The notes under the pieces were generated by a model. That model was not told where the DNA came from, ran no database searches, and worked only from the letters and a program-made list of their open reading frames with translations. Positions 8,914 through 17,446 of a stretch of 64,000 bases of DNA are shown here, piece by piece. Position 1 is the stretch's first letter. Each line of letters starts with the position of its first letter. The position numbers and the translations under genes are program-made. Origin of the DNA: Caballeronia pedi (GTDB lineage: Bacteria; Pseudomonadota; Gammaproteobacteria; Burkholderiales; Burkholderiaceae); NCBI RefSeq assembly GCF_001544915.2, contig NZ_FCOE02000018.1, forward strand, positions 62,001 through 126,000. Reading direction: 5' to 3'.

Positions 8914-9714
8914 ATGATCGATACGAAGACTTCATTCGATCGCAAGGCAGCGGGCGCAGCGAACCACGCGCGCCCGCTGTTTTTCATTGCCGATCTGCAC
9001 CTCTCCGAAGCGATTCCGAAAACGGTCGAAGCGTTCGAGCATTTCATCGAAGTGACCGCGAACGAGGCGGACTCCGTTTTCATTCTCGGCGACCTGTTCG
9101 AATTCTGGGTCGGCGACGATATCCTCGATGCGCCCGAGTCGGACGCGCGCGCCAGCTTTGCGCGCCGCATGACGCGACTCATGCACACGCTTTCCGAGCG
9201 CGGCATCGGCCTCTACGTGATGCACGGCAACCGCGATTTCCTGCTGGGCAAACGCTTCATGAAGGATGCGGGCGCGCTGCCCCTGCCCGATCCGTTCGTG
9301 ATCACCGCGTTCGGCAAGCGCGTCGTGCTCGCTCACGGCGACGGCCTCTGCACGGCAGACCGCGCCTATCAGCGCTTTCGCGCGTTCGCGCGCAACCGCT
9401 TCGCGCAGCGGCTCTTTCTGGCGTTGCCGCTCGACACGCGGCTGGGCATCGGCCAGCGCATGCGCACGAAGAGCGAAGGCGCGCGCACGATGGGCGTCGA
9501 CGCGAAATACGACGTCACGAAGAAAGCCGTCTCGCAACTCTTCATCAACAGCCGCACGCATACGCTGATTCACGGCCACACGCATCGCCCGGCGATGCAT
9601 CGCGAAGTCGAAGGCGTGCGCTGGGTGCTGCCCGACTGGGAACTGGACGTCAGCAAACCGCGCGGCGGCTATCTGCGCCTCGACGACAGCGGCGTGCACC
9701 CGCTGCCGCTCTGA
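8914..9714 (+). CDS. lpxH: UDP-2,3-diacylglucosamine diphosphatase
   Basis: Calcineurin-like metalloenzyme of the inner-membrane surface that hydrolyses UDP-2,3-diacylglucosamine to lipid X and UMP, the fourth step of lipid A synthesis. The 266 residues carry the metal motifs in order: ADLHLSE, GDLFEFWVGDD, GNRDFLLG, HGDGLCTADRAYQ and HGHTHRPA. The extra ~20 residues at the N-terminus (MIDTKTSFDRKAAGAANHAR) exceed the E. coli enzyme. It ends four bases from the convergent cysE stop, with no hairpin between them. A second, different member of this superfamily lies at 58.7 kb. Confidence 0.93.
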   Translation: MIDTKTSFDRKAAGAANHARPLFFIADLHLSEAIPKTVEAFEHFIEVTANEADSVFILGDLFEFWVGDDILDAPESDARASFARRMTRLMHTLSERGIGLYVMHGNRDFLLGKRFMKDAGALPLPDPFVITAFGKRVVLAHGDGLCTADRAYQRFRAFARNRFAQRLFLALPLDTRLGIGQRMRTKSEGARTMGVDAKYDVTKKAVSQLFINSRTHTLIHGHTHRPAMHREVEGVRWVLPDWELDVSKPRGGYLRLDDSGVHPLPL

Positions 9715-9718
9715 CGCT

Positions 9719-10510
9719 TCAACGCGCAAGCGATTCCGTTCGCTCTTCGGTCTTGCCGTCCATCGACGTGCACAGGCGTTTGAGATCGACGAGCGCGGCG
9801 CCATCGACGGCATTGAGCGCTTCCACGCGCGCGCCGAGCCGTTCGAGCGCCGCGACGATCTCGTCGATACGCTGCGTCTGCGTCGAGGCGTGATCGATCA
9901 GGCCGTGGATCGCGAGCGACATGGGATCGTCGGCGTTCGGCGTGATGCCATAGGCGCAGAAACCTTCGTGCTTCGGCTCCTTCGGTCTGGAAACCGCCGG
10001 CATCACGATGCGCGCCGGATTGCCCACCGCCGTGCCGCCCGCCGGCACCGGCTTCACGACGACCGCGTTGGAGCCGATCTTCGCCTCGGCGCCGATGGTG
10101 AAACCGCCGAGCACCTTCGCACCCGCACCGACGATCACGCCGCGTTCGAGCGTCGGATGACGCTTCGCGCCGCGCGTGAGCGACGTTCCGCCGAGCGTCA
10201 CACCCTGATAGATCGTGCAGTCATCGCCGATTTCAGCGGTTTCGCCGATCACGACGCCCATGCCGTGATCGATGAACACGCGCCGCCCGAGCGTCGCGCC
10301 CGGATGGATCTCGATGCCGGTGAGAAAGCGCGCGAGTTGCGACACGAAGCGCGCGAGCCAGCGCCATTGGCGGCGCCAGCACGCGTGCGCGAACCGATGC
10401 AGCACGATCGCATGCAGCCCGGGATAACAGGTGACGACTTCCCAGGCGCTGCGGGCGGCGGGATCGCGCTCGCGGATGGCGGCGATGTCTTCGCGAAGTC
10501 GGTCGAACAT
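9719..10510 (-). CDS. cysE: Serine O-acetyltransferase
   Basis: Acetylates serine with acetyl-CoA, making O-acetylserine for cysteine synthesis. The N-terminal helical domain (MFDRLREDIAAIRERDPAAR) is followed by the left-handed parallel beta helix of hexapeptide repeats, with the catalytic block HPGATLGRRVFIDHGMGVVI and then GETAEIGDDCTIYQGVTLGG. At 263 residues it resembles the ~260-residue CysE/NifP type. The C-terminal 90 residues include a helical extension (HASTQTQRIDEIVAALERLG). Whether the usual feedback by cysteine holds cannot be read. It lies 190 bases after trmJ, in the same direction. Confidence 0.93.
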   Translation of the reverse strand: MFDRLREDIAAIRERDPAARSAWEVVTCYPGLHAIVLHRFAHACWRRQWRWLARFVSQLARFLTGIEIHPGATLGRRVFIDHGMGVVIGETAEIGDDCTIYQGVTLGGTSLTRGAKRHPTLERGVIVGAGAKVLGGFTIGAEAKIGSNAVVVKPVPAGGTAVGNPARIVMPAVSRPKEPKHEGFCAYGITPNADDPMSLAIHGLIDHASTQTQRIDEIVAALERLGARVEALNAVDGAALVDLKRLCTSMDGKTEERTESLAR

Positions 10511-10700
10511 GGCGATGTCTCGATGGTGGGAGGGGTCGCGCGCCGTTCCACGCCACGAGGACGCCTAAAGCAGGGAACGCGCAAAGCTTATATCGGCGGT
10601 CGCCGTTTTTCGCCGATTGTAGGGCGAGCGCGCCGCCTTTGCCCGATGCCCCCGATGGCAACGCGGTCGCTGCCATCGGAACAAACGCGCGCACGCGCGT

Positions 10701-11471
10701 TCAGTCTTTCCTGGCGCGAAGCAGGATGTGCTTGGCGATCCCGCGCAGGATATTCACCTCTTCGCGCTCCAGTCCCGAGCGCGCGAAGAGCCGCCGCACA
10801 CGCGACATCAGCTTCTTCGGATTGGCCGGATCGAGAAAATCGAGCGCGACGAGCGCCTCTTCGAGATGCGCGTACATGCCTTCGATTTCATCGCTCGCCG
10901 CGCTCTGCGCCGCCGGCTCGACGGCGGCAAGCGGGCCCGCGGACGCCTGGAACGCGAGCCGCAACTCGTAGGCGAGCACCTGCACGGCCTGCGCGAGATT
11001 GAGCGAGCTGTAGGCGGGATTGGCCGGAATATGCGCGAGCGCGCTGCAGCGCTCGACATCCGCGTTGGACAGGCCGGTGCGCTCGTTGCCGAACACGAGC
11101 GCGATGTCGCCGTGGCGCACGAATTCGTGCGCGCGTTCGGCAAGCGCGCGCGGCGGCATCTGCGGCGGGCCGTACTCGCGCATGCGGGCGGTCAGCGCCA
11201 CCGACCAGCGCACGCCGACGAGCGCATCGGCGAGCGAGTCGACGACGTGCGCGGAGGCGAGCACGTCGTCGGCGCCGGAGGCCATCGCGATGGCTTCTGG
11301 CTCGTTCTTGACGTCGGGCACGCGCGGCGCGACGAGGACGAGGCGCGCGAAGCCCATCGTCTTGAGCGCGCGCGCGGCCGCGCCGACGTTGCCCGGATGA
11401 CTCGGCTCGACGAGGATGAAGCGCGTGGACGTGAAGCCGCCGGCAGGCGCGGAGAGATCGTTGGGTTCCAA
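10701..11471 (-). CDS. trmJ: tRNA (cytidine/uridine-2'-O-)-methyltransferase TrmJ-like
   Basis: SPOUT-class methyltransferase expected to 2'-O-methylate position 32 of tRNAs. FILVEPSHPGNVGAAARALK is the family N-terminal block; LVFGNERTGLSN and IPANPAYSSLNLAQAVQVLA form the trefoil-knot SAM site. A C-terminal ~90-residue helical extension (SRVRRLFARSGLEREEVNIL) is as in TrmJ of proteobacteria. The start is uncertain. TTG 11471 gives 256 residues beginning MEPNDLSAPAGGFTSTRF; an in-frame GTG at 11528 adds 19 residues that do not look like protein. Neither has a good ribosome-binding site. It is transcribed divergently from suhB. Confidence 0.88.
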   Translation of the reverse strand: MEPNDLSAPAGGFTSTRFILVEPSHPGNVGAAARALKTMGFARLVLVAPRVPDVKNEPEAIAMASGADDVLASAHVVDSLADALVGVRWSVALTARMREYGPPQMPPRALAERAHEFVRHGDIALVFGNERTGLSNADVERCSALAHIPANPAYSSLNLAQAVQVLAYELRLAFQASAGPLAAVEPAAQSAASDEIEGMYAHLEEALVALDFLDPANPKKLMSRVRRLFARSGLEREEVNILRGIAKHILLRARKD

Positions 11472-11723
11472 GGCGCGATGTGTAATGAATGTGCGAACCC
11501 GCCATGTTAACGCGCTTTGCCGAACCACCGGAAACGCACAGCCACTTTCGGGTAAAATGGCCCCTTCGCGCGCCGCGAACGATTGTCGCAGTCAGTCGAA
11601 TCTTCGCGCGAACGCCCCGCTCTTATTCAATTCGTCTTTCGTCGACATAGTCGTTGTCGCCAATTTTTCCGTCAGCGCGTGTTCATTTTCATGAACGCGC
11701 CCGGCGGCCAGAGGATTTCGCTC

Positions 11724-12527
11724 ATGCATCCGATGCTCAATATCGCTGTCAAGGCCGCGCGCCGCGCCGGACAGATCATCAACCGCGCGTCGCTCGATCT
11801 GGACCGCGTCCAGGTCAGCAAGAAACAGCACAACGACTTCGTGACGGAAGTCGACAAGGCGTCCGAAGCCGCCATCATCGAGACGCTGCACACCGCCTAT
11901 CCCGATCACTCGATCCTCGCCGAAGAGTCCGGCGCGACGGATCGCGAGTCGGAATTCCAGTGGATCATCGATCCGCTCGACGGCACCACCAACTTCATTC
12001 ACGGCTTCCCGTACTACTGCGTGTCGATCGCGCTCGCGCACAAGGGCATCGTCCAGCAGGCCGTCATCTACGATCCGACCCGCAACGATCTCTTCACCGC
12101 ATCGCGCGGACGCGGCGCGTATCTGAACGAACGGCGCATTCGCGTCGGCAAGCTGGACCGCCTCGCCGATGCGCTGATCGGCACCGGTTTCCCGTTCCGC
12201 GACGGCCAGGGCCTGAACGGCTACATGCGCCTCTTCAGCGAAATGACGCTGTCGTGCGCAGGCCTGCGCCGTCCGGGCGCAGCGGCGCTCGATCTCGCCA
12301 ACGTCGCGGCCGGGCGGCTGGACGGTTTCTTCGAACAAGGCATCCATCCGTGGGACGTGGCGGCGGGCGCCCTGCTCGTGACGGAAGCGGGCGGGCTCGT
12401 CGGCAATTACACGGGTGAATCGGATTTCCTGTTCCAGAACGAGATTGTCGCCGCCAATCCGAAGGTGTACGCGCAGATGATCAAGATTCTCGACCCGTAC
12501 TCGCGCACGCGTCTGACTGGCGAATAA
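11724..12527 (+). CDS. suhB: Inositol monophosphatase / antitermination factor SuhB
   Basis: Mg-dependent phosphatase of the IMPase family; in proteobacteria SuhB also joins the Nus complex that aids rRNA transcription. MHPMLNIAVKAARRAGQII is the conserved SuhB N-terminus and fixes the start, with GAGGA 9 bases upstream. E67-E68 (ILAEESG), D83 and D86 (IIDPLDGTTNF) and the C-terminal HPWDVAAGALLVTEAGG are the metal and substrate residues. Length is 267, the same as E. coli. The 250-base divergent region with trmJ has TAAAAT at 11553 as a weak -10 candidate. A clear terminator follows. Confidence 0.95.
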   Translation: MHPMLNIAVKAARRAGQIINRASLDLDRVQVSKKQHNDFVTEVDKASEAAIIETLHTAYPDHSILAEESGATDRESEFQWIIDPLDGTTNFIHGFPYYCVSIALAHKGIVQQAVIYDPTRNDLFTASRGRGAYLNERRIRVGKLDRLADALIGTGFPFRDGQGLNGYMRLFSEMTLSCAGLRRPGAAALDLANVAAGRLDGFFEQGIHPWDVAAGALLVTEAGGLVGNYTGESDFLFQNEIVAANPKVYAQMIKILDPYSRTRLTGE

Positions 12528-12535
12528 GCCGCATG

Positions 12536-12565
12536 GAAAGGGCGCGCCCTGCGCCCTTTCGTTTT
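12536..12565 (+). terminator. Rho-independent terminator of suhB
   Basis: Perfect 10-bp stem (GAAAGGGCGC / GCGCCCTTTC) with a 5-base loop, followed by GTTTT, starting nine bases after the suhB stop codon. Confidence 0.8.
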
Positions 12566-12720
12566 CTCCCTCCGCTCGCGTCCCGGGCGCGCCCCCTGCT
12601 CTGCAACGAATGCGGGGCTCCGTTACAGTGCAATCTTTTGCCCTCGCCGCCCGAAGGCGACGCTTCGTCGCGCCCTTCCCCGTCTGCCCGTCGCACGCCG
12701 CGCCACACGTCACTCCCGCC

Positions 12721-14019
12721 ATGAAGAAAGGCTTCTACACGATCATCGCCGCGCAGTTCGTTTCATCGCTCGCCGATAATGCGCTTCTGATCGCCGCGAT
12801 CGCCATGCTCGCCGTCGTGCAATCCGCGCCGTGGGTCACGCCGCTTCTGCAGATCTTTTTCACGATTTCCTATGTCGTGCTCGCGCCATTCGTCGGCGCA
12901 TTCGCCGATGCGATCCAGAAACGCCACGTCATGTTCATCTCGAACGCGCTCAAGGCGGGCGGCTGCGCGATGATGATCGCGGGCGTGCATCCGATGATCG
13001 CGTATGGCGTCGTCGGTCTCGGCGCGGCGGCGTATTCTCCCGCGAAGTACGGCATTCTCACCGAACTGCTGCCGCCGCAAAAGCTGATCGCGGCGAACGC
13101 GTGGCTCGAATCCGCGACCGTCGGCTCGACGATTCTCGGCACCGTGATCGGCGGCGCGCTCGTGAGCCAGGTCGTCGCGCGCTGGGTCACGCATGCGCAT
13201 CTGCCGCTCGTGAGCACCGCCGCGCACGCCGCGCTCTTCGCGGTGATGGTGATCTATGCGTCGGCGGCCTTCATCAACGTGTTCATTCCGGACACCGGCG
13301 CACGCTATCCGAACCGCCTCACCGAGCCGACCCGGCTCGTCGACGATTTCTCCCACAGCTTCAAGGTGTTGTGGAAGGACAAGCTCTCGCAGATCGCGTT
13401 GTGGGTCACGACGCTGCTGTGGGGCGCGGCCGTCACATTGCAGCTGCTCGTGCTCAAATGGGCCGATGCGAACCTCGGCCTGTCGCTGTCGAAGGCCGCC
13501 GTGCTGCAGGGCGTGACGGGGCTGGGCATCGCGCTCGGCGCCGCGGCGGCAAGCGCGTGGATCGTGCTGCGGCAGTCGCTGCGCGTGCTGCCGGTGGGCG
13601 TGCTGATCGGCGCGGTGGCGGTCGCGATGGCTTTCTACAACAAGGATCTCTTTCCGGCGGGCGCGGGCGTGCAGATCGGCCCGTTCTTCGCGCCGGCCTA
13701 TATCCTGATGGCCTATCCGCTGATGATCGCGCTGGGCGGTCTGTCGGGCTTTTTCATCGTGCCGATGAACGCGATCCTGCAACATCGCGGCGCGACGCTG
13801 CTGTCCGCCGGGCATTCCATCGCGGTGCAGAATTTCAACCAGAACCTCGCCGTGCTCGCGATGCTCGGCGCGTACGCGCTGCTTCTGACCGTCAAGGTCC
13901 CGGTGCAGTGGATCATCGTCGTATTCGGCCTGTTCGTCTGCCTGATGATGGCGCTCGCGATGCGCCGCCACAGCCAGAACGAGCGCGAAACGGACCTGGG
14001 CGCGCTGGTCGAGGAATGA
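12721..14019 (+). CDS. lplT: Lysophospholipid transporter, MFS family
   Basis: Twelve-helix inner-membrane major facilitator, 432 residues. The start MKKGFYTIIAAQFVSSLADN and the motif AAYSPAKYGILTELLPPQKL are characteristic of LplT, which flips lysophospholipids inward for re-acylation. In enterobacteria lplT is beside or fused to the acyltransferase/ligase aas; no such gene is here, so the partner must be elsewhere. The loop ADAIQKRHVMFISNALKAGG corresponds to the MFS motif A region. The frame is open upstream to 12610 but without homology. A DUF883 gene follows 87 bases downstream. Confidence 0.87.
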   Translation: MKKGFYTIIAAQFVSSLADNALLIAAIAMLAVVQSAPWVTPLLQIFFTISYVVLAPFVGAFADAIQKRHVMFISNALKAGGCAMMIAGVHPMIAYGVVGLGAAAYSPAKYGILTELLPPQKLIAANAWLESATVGSTILGTVIGGALVSQVVARWVTHAHLPLVSTAAHAALFAVMVIYASAAFINVFIPDTGARYPNRLTEPTRLVDDFSHSFKVLWKDKLSQIALWVTTLLWGAAVTLQLLVLKWADANLGLSLSKAAVLQGVTGLGIALGAAAASAWIVLRQSLRVLPVGVLIGAVAVAMAFYNKDLFPAGAGVQIGPFFAPAYILMAYPLMIALGGLSGFFIVPMNAILQHRGATLLSAGHSIAVQNFNQNLAVLAMLGAYALLLTVKVPVQWIIVVFGLFVCLMMALAMRRHSQNERETDLGALVEE

Positions 14020-14106
14020 ACCTTGCTCAACGGTGTATTCTGGGTCCATACCCCGGCTGCGGGGTACGGCGACATTCCTCGGCAACGTCAATCAAGGAGC
14101 AAGGAA

Positions 14107-14475
14107 ATGGGATTGTTCACACGTTCGACGCTCGACAGCAAGATCAATGGCGCCGCCGATCTCGGCCAGCGCGCGGTGCGAGGTGCGAGCGACGCGGTCG
14201 ATTCGGCCAGCGGCCAATTGCGTAGTCTGCTAGACGATCTGGAAAGCTCGATCCTGAACGCAAAGGACATCGATGCGGACAAGCTGCGCAAGGAATTGCA
14301 ATCGAAGCTCAAAACTGCCCGCTCGCAGATGAACGGCGCGAGCGGCGCGATCGCGGGCAGGCTCGGCGATGCCGCCGGCTACGCCGACGATTTCGTGCAT
14401 GACCGGCCGTGGCATACGCTCGGCGCGGTGGCGGGGTTGGCATTGCTCGTCGGTTATCTCGCCGGGCGCGCGTGA
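14107..14475 (+). CDS. DUF883 (ElaB/YqjD-type) membrane-anchored protein
   Basis: A 122-residue protein with a helical N-terminal region (about 1-95, e.g. LRSLLDDLESSILNAKDIDA), then a conserved DRPWHTLGAVAGLALLVGYL tail with a single transmembrane helix ending in AGRA. This is the layout of ElaB/YqjD/YgaM proteins, which anchor ribosomes to the inner membrane in stationary-phase E. coli; whether this one does so is inference. A strong AAGGAG lies 7 bases before the ATG, favouring this start over a 28-codon longer form. It has its own short upstream gap after lplT and a hairpin after the stop. Confidence 0.85.
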   Translation: MGLFTRSTLDSKINGAADLGQRAVRGASDAVDSASGQLRSLLDDLESSILNAKDIDADKLRKELQSKLKTARSQMNGASGAIAGRLGDAAGYADDFVHDRPWHTLGAVAGLALLVGYLAGRA

Positions 14476-14500
14476 CGCGCTCTGATCGTTTCTGAAAATT

Positions 14501-14534
14501 GCCGCCGGAACGGTGAAACATTCGTTTCGGCGGC
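14501..14534 (+). terminator. Stem-loop after the DUF883 gene
   Basis: 12-bp stem GCCGCCGGAACG / CGTTTCGGCGGC (one G-U pair) with a 10-base loop, 26 bases after the stop. It lacks a U-run, so it may be an mRNA-stabilising or weak termination structure. Confidence 0.4.
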
Positions 14535-14737
14535 GAGCATTGTCCTCGCCACACGCGAGCGGGCACGCTTGTCCACTCACATCTGCTGAATTCGCCTTCG
14601 TTCCTGGCGCGCCGCTAGCCGTTCGGCCGGCTCGCGCTCATCCGGCGACAGGTTAAACTCTTGGCCTATCGGCTCATTCGCGCCGGCGCAACTTCGCGCC
14701 CGGCCGTTTGGTCATTCCGGCTTCCACAGCACGCAAG

Positions 14738-17446
14738 ATGGGCAATCACACGGCAACTCCCGATACTTCCCTCGATAGCGGCGCGCCACTCGCGGACCTG
14801 TCGCAGCACACGCCGATGATGCAGCAGTATCTACGCATCAAGGCGGACCATCCCGGCACGCTCGTTTTCTACCGGATGGGCGATTTCTACGAGCTTTTCT
14901 TCGACGATGCGGAGAAAGCCGCGCGCCTGCTCGATCTCACGCTGACTCAGCGCGGCGCGTCGGGCGGCAATCCGATCAAGATGGCGGGCGTCCCGCATCA
15001 CGCGTGCGAGCAATATCTCGCGAAGCTGGTCAAGCTCGGCGAGTCGGTGGCGATCTGCGAACAGATCGGCGATCCGGCGACGTCGAAAGGTCCGGTCGAG
15101 CGCAAGGTGGTGCGCGTCGTCACGCCCGGCACGCTGACCGATGCCGCCCTGCTCTCGGACAAGAGCGATGTCTATCTGCTCGCGCTGTGCCCCGCGCACA
15201 ACCGGCGCGGCGTGGTGACGAGCGTCGGCCTCGCGTGGCTCAATCTCGCGAGCGGCGCGCTGCGTCTCGCGGAAGTCGCGCCCGGGCAAGTGAGCGCGGC
15301 GCTCGAGCGCATCCGCCCGGCGGAAACGCTCATCGCCGATTCGATCACCGACGCGCAGGCATCGCTCGGCGTGATGAATCCAGGCGCCACGACGCGTGTG
15401 CCCGCCTGGCATTTCGATGTCGGCTCGGGCACGCAGCGCCTGCGCGAGCAACTCGATGTCGCGAGTCTCGACGGCTTCGGCGCTCAGACGCTCACCTGCG
15501 CGTGCGGCGCGGCCGGCGCGCTCCTGCTTTACGCCGCCGCGACGCAAGGCCAGCAGTTGCGTCACGTGCGCAGCCTGAAGGTCGAATACGAATCGGAATA
15601 CATCGGGCTCGATCCCGCCACGCGCCGCAATCTCGAACTCACCGAGACGCTGCGCGGGACCGAATCGCCCACGCTGTTCTCGCTGCTCGACACCTGCTGC
15701 ACGACGATGGGCAGCCGGCTGTTGCGCCACTGGCTGCATCATCCGCCGCGCGATGCATCGGTTGCGCAGGCGCGTCAGCAGGCGATCGGCGCATTGCTCG
15801 ACGCACCCGTGAACGGCGGGCTCGACACCTTGCGCGGCGCGCTGCGCAAGATCTCGGACATCGAGCGCATCACGGGCCGTCTCGCGTTGCTGTCGGCGCG
15901 GCCGCGCGATCTGTCGAGCCTGCGCGACACCTTCGCCACGCTGCCCGATCTGCGCGCGCTCGTCGCTGCCGTGGCGGCGCATGCGTCGGCGCTGGAGCGC
16001 ATCAGCGTGGCGCTCGAACCGCCGCACGAATGTCTCGATCTCCTGAAGAGTGCCATCGCACCCGAACCTGCCGCGCTGATCCGCGATGGCGGCGTGATCG
16101 CGCGCGGCTACGATCCCGATCTCGATGAATTGCGCGATATTTCGGAGAACTGCGATCAGTTCCTGATCGAACTCGAAGCGCGCGAGCGCACGCGCACGGG
16201 CATTGCGAATCTGCGCGTCGAGTACAACAAGGTGCATGGCTTCTATATCGAGGTCACGCGCGGCCAGACCGACAAGGTGCCGGACGACTATCGCCGCCGT
16301 CAGACGCTGAAGAACGCCGAGCGCTACATCACGCCCGAGCTGAAAACGTTCGAGGACAAGGCGCTGTCCGCGCAGGAGCGCGCGCTCGCGCGTGAACGCG
16401 CACTCTATGACGCGCTGCTGCAGAACCTGCTGCCCTTCATCGCGGATTGCCAGCGTGTGGCGGGCGCGCTCGCGGAACTCGATCTCCTGTGCGCGTTCGC
16501 CGAACGCGCCCGCGCGCTCGACTGGGTCGCGCCGCAATTCACCGCCGATGCCGGCATCGATATCGAACAGGGGCGGCATCCGGTCGTCGAGGCGCAGGTC
16601 GAGCAGTTCATCGCCAATGACTGTGCGCTCGGCCAGGATCGCAAGCTGCTGCTGATCACCGGTCCGAACATGGGCGGCAAGTCGACCTTCATGCGCCAGA
16701 CCGCGCTGATCGCGCTGATGGCGTATGTCGGCAGCTATGTGCCCGCGAAGCGCGCGCGGTTCGGCGCGCTCGATCGCATCTTCACGCGCATCGGCGCGGC
16801 GGACGATCTCGCGGGTGGACGCTCGACCTTCATGGTCGAGATGACGGAAGCAGCGGCGATTCTCAACGACGCGAGCGCATCGAGTCTCGTGCTGATGGAC
16901 GAGATCGGGCGCGGCACCTCGACCTTCGACGGCCTCGCGCTCGCCTGGGCCATCGCGCGTCATCTGCTCACGCACAACGGCTGCTACACGCTGTTCGCCA
17001 CGCACTACTTCGAGCTCACGCAATTGCCCGCGGAATTCGCGCAGGCGGCGAACGTGCATCTGTCGGCGGTCGAGCACGATCACGGCATCGTGTTTCTGCA
17101 CGCGGTGAGCGAAGGACCGGCGAATCAGAGCTACGGCTTGCAGGTCGCGCAACTCGCGGGCGTGCCGGCGGCGGTGATCCGCGCGGCGCGCAAGCATCTC
17201 GTGCATCTGGAGCAGCAGTCGATCGGCCAGCCGACGCCGCAATTCGATCTGTTCGCGAGTCAGCCCTACGCACCCTTCGAGGATGACCCGCGCGACGATG
17301 AACCGGCGCCGGCCGACGCGCCCGAACATCCGGTAATGGACAGGCTGCGCGCACTCGACCCGAACGAGCTGCGTCCGCGCGATGCGCTCGATCTGCTCTA
17401 CGAACTGCATGAACTGGCGAATCGTCCGCCGGATGCCGCGCGTTGA
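14738..17446 (+). CDS. mutS: DNA mismatch repair protein MutS
   Basis: Recognises mismatches and recruits MutL. The mismatch-binding Phe-x-Glu is F50-Y51-E52 in FYRMGDFYELFFDDAE. The clamp and lever domains follow, then the ABC-type ATPase with Walker A GPNMGGKST near residue 645 and Walker B VLMDEIGRGTSTFDG near 715. ATHYFELTQL and the C-terminal tetramerisation region (NELRPRDALDLLYELHEL) are present. The ATG at 14738 gives 902 residues; TTG 14708 is the alternative. It has no clear ribosome-binding site. Its 3' end overlaps the next gene by 14 bases. Confidence 0.95.
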   Translation: MGNHTATPDTSLDSGAPLADLSQHTPMMQQYLRIKADHPGTLVFYRMGDFYELFFDDAEKAARLLDLTLTQRGASGGNPIKMAGVPHHACEQYLAKLVKLGESVAICEQIGDPATSKGPVERKVVRVVTPGTLTDAALLSDKSDVYLLALCPAHNRRGVVTSVGLAWLNLASGALRLAEVAPGQVSAALERIRPAETLIADSITDAQASLGVMNPGATTRVPAWHFDVGSGTQRLREQLDVASLDGFGAQTLTCACGAAGALLLYAAATQGQQLRHVRSLKVEYESEYIGLDPATRRNLELTETLRGTESPTLFSLLDTCCTTMGSRLLRHWLHHPPRDASVAQARQQAIGALLDAPVNGGLDTLRGALRKISDIERITGRLALLSARPRDLSSLRDTFATLPDLRALVAAVAAHASALERISVALEPPHECLDLLKSAIAPEPAALIRDGGVIARGYDPDLDELRDISENCDQFLIELEARERTRTGIANLRVEYNKVHGFYIEVTRGQTDKVPDDYRRRQTLKNAERYITPELKTFEDKALSAQERALARERALYDALLQNLLPFIADCQRVAGALAELDLLCAFAERARALDWVAPQFTADAGIDIEQGRHPVVEAQVEQFIANDCALGQDRKLLLITGPNMGGKSTFMRQTALIALMAYVGSYVPAKRARFGALDRIFTRIGAADDLAGGRSTFMVEMTEAAAILNDASASSLVLMDEIGRGTSTFDGLALAWAIARHLLTHNGCYTLFATHYFELTQLPAEFAQAANVHLSAVEHDHGIVFLHAVSEGPANQSYGLQVAQLAGVPAAVIRAARKHLVHLEQQSIGQPTPQFDLFASQPYAPFEDDPRDDEPAPADAPEHPVMDRLRALDPNELRPRDALDLLYELHELANRPPDAAR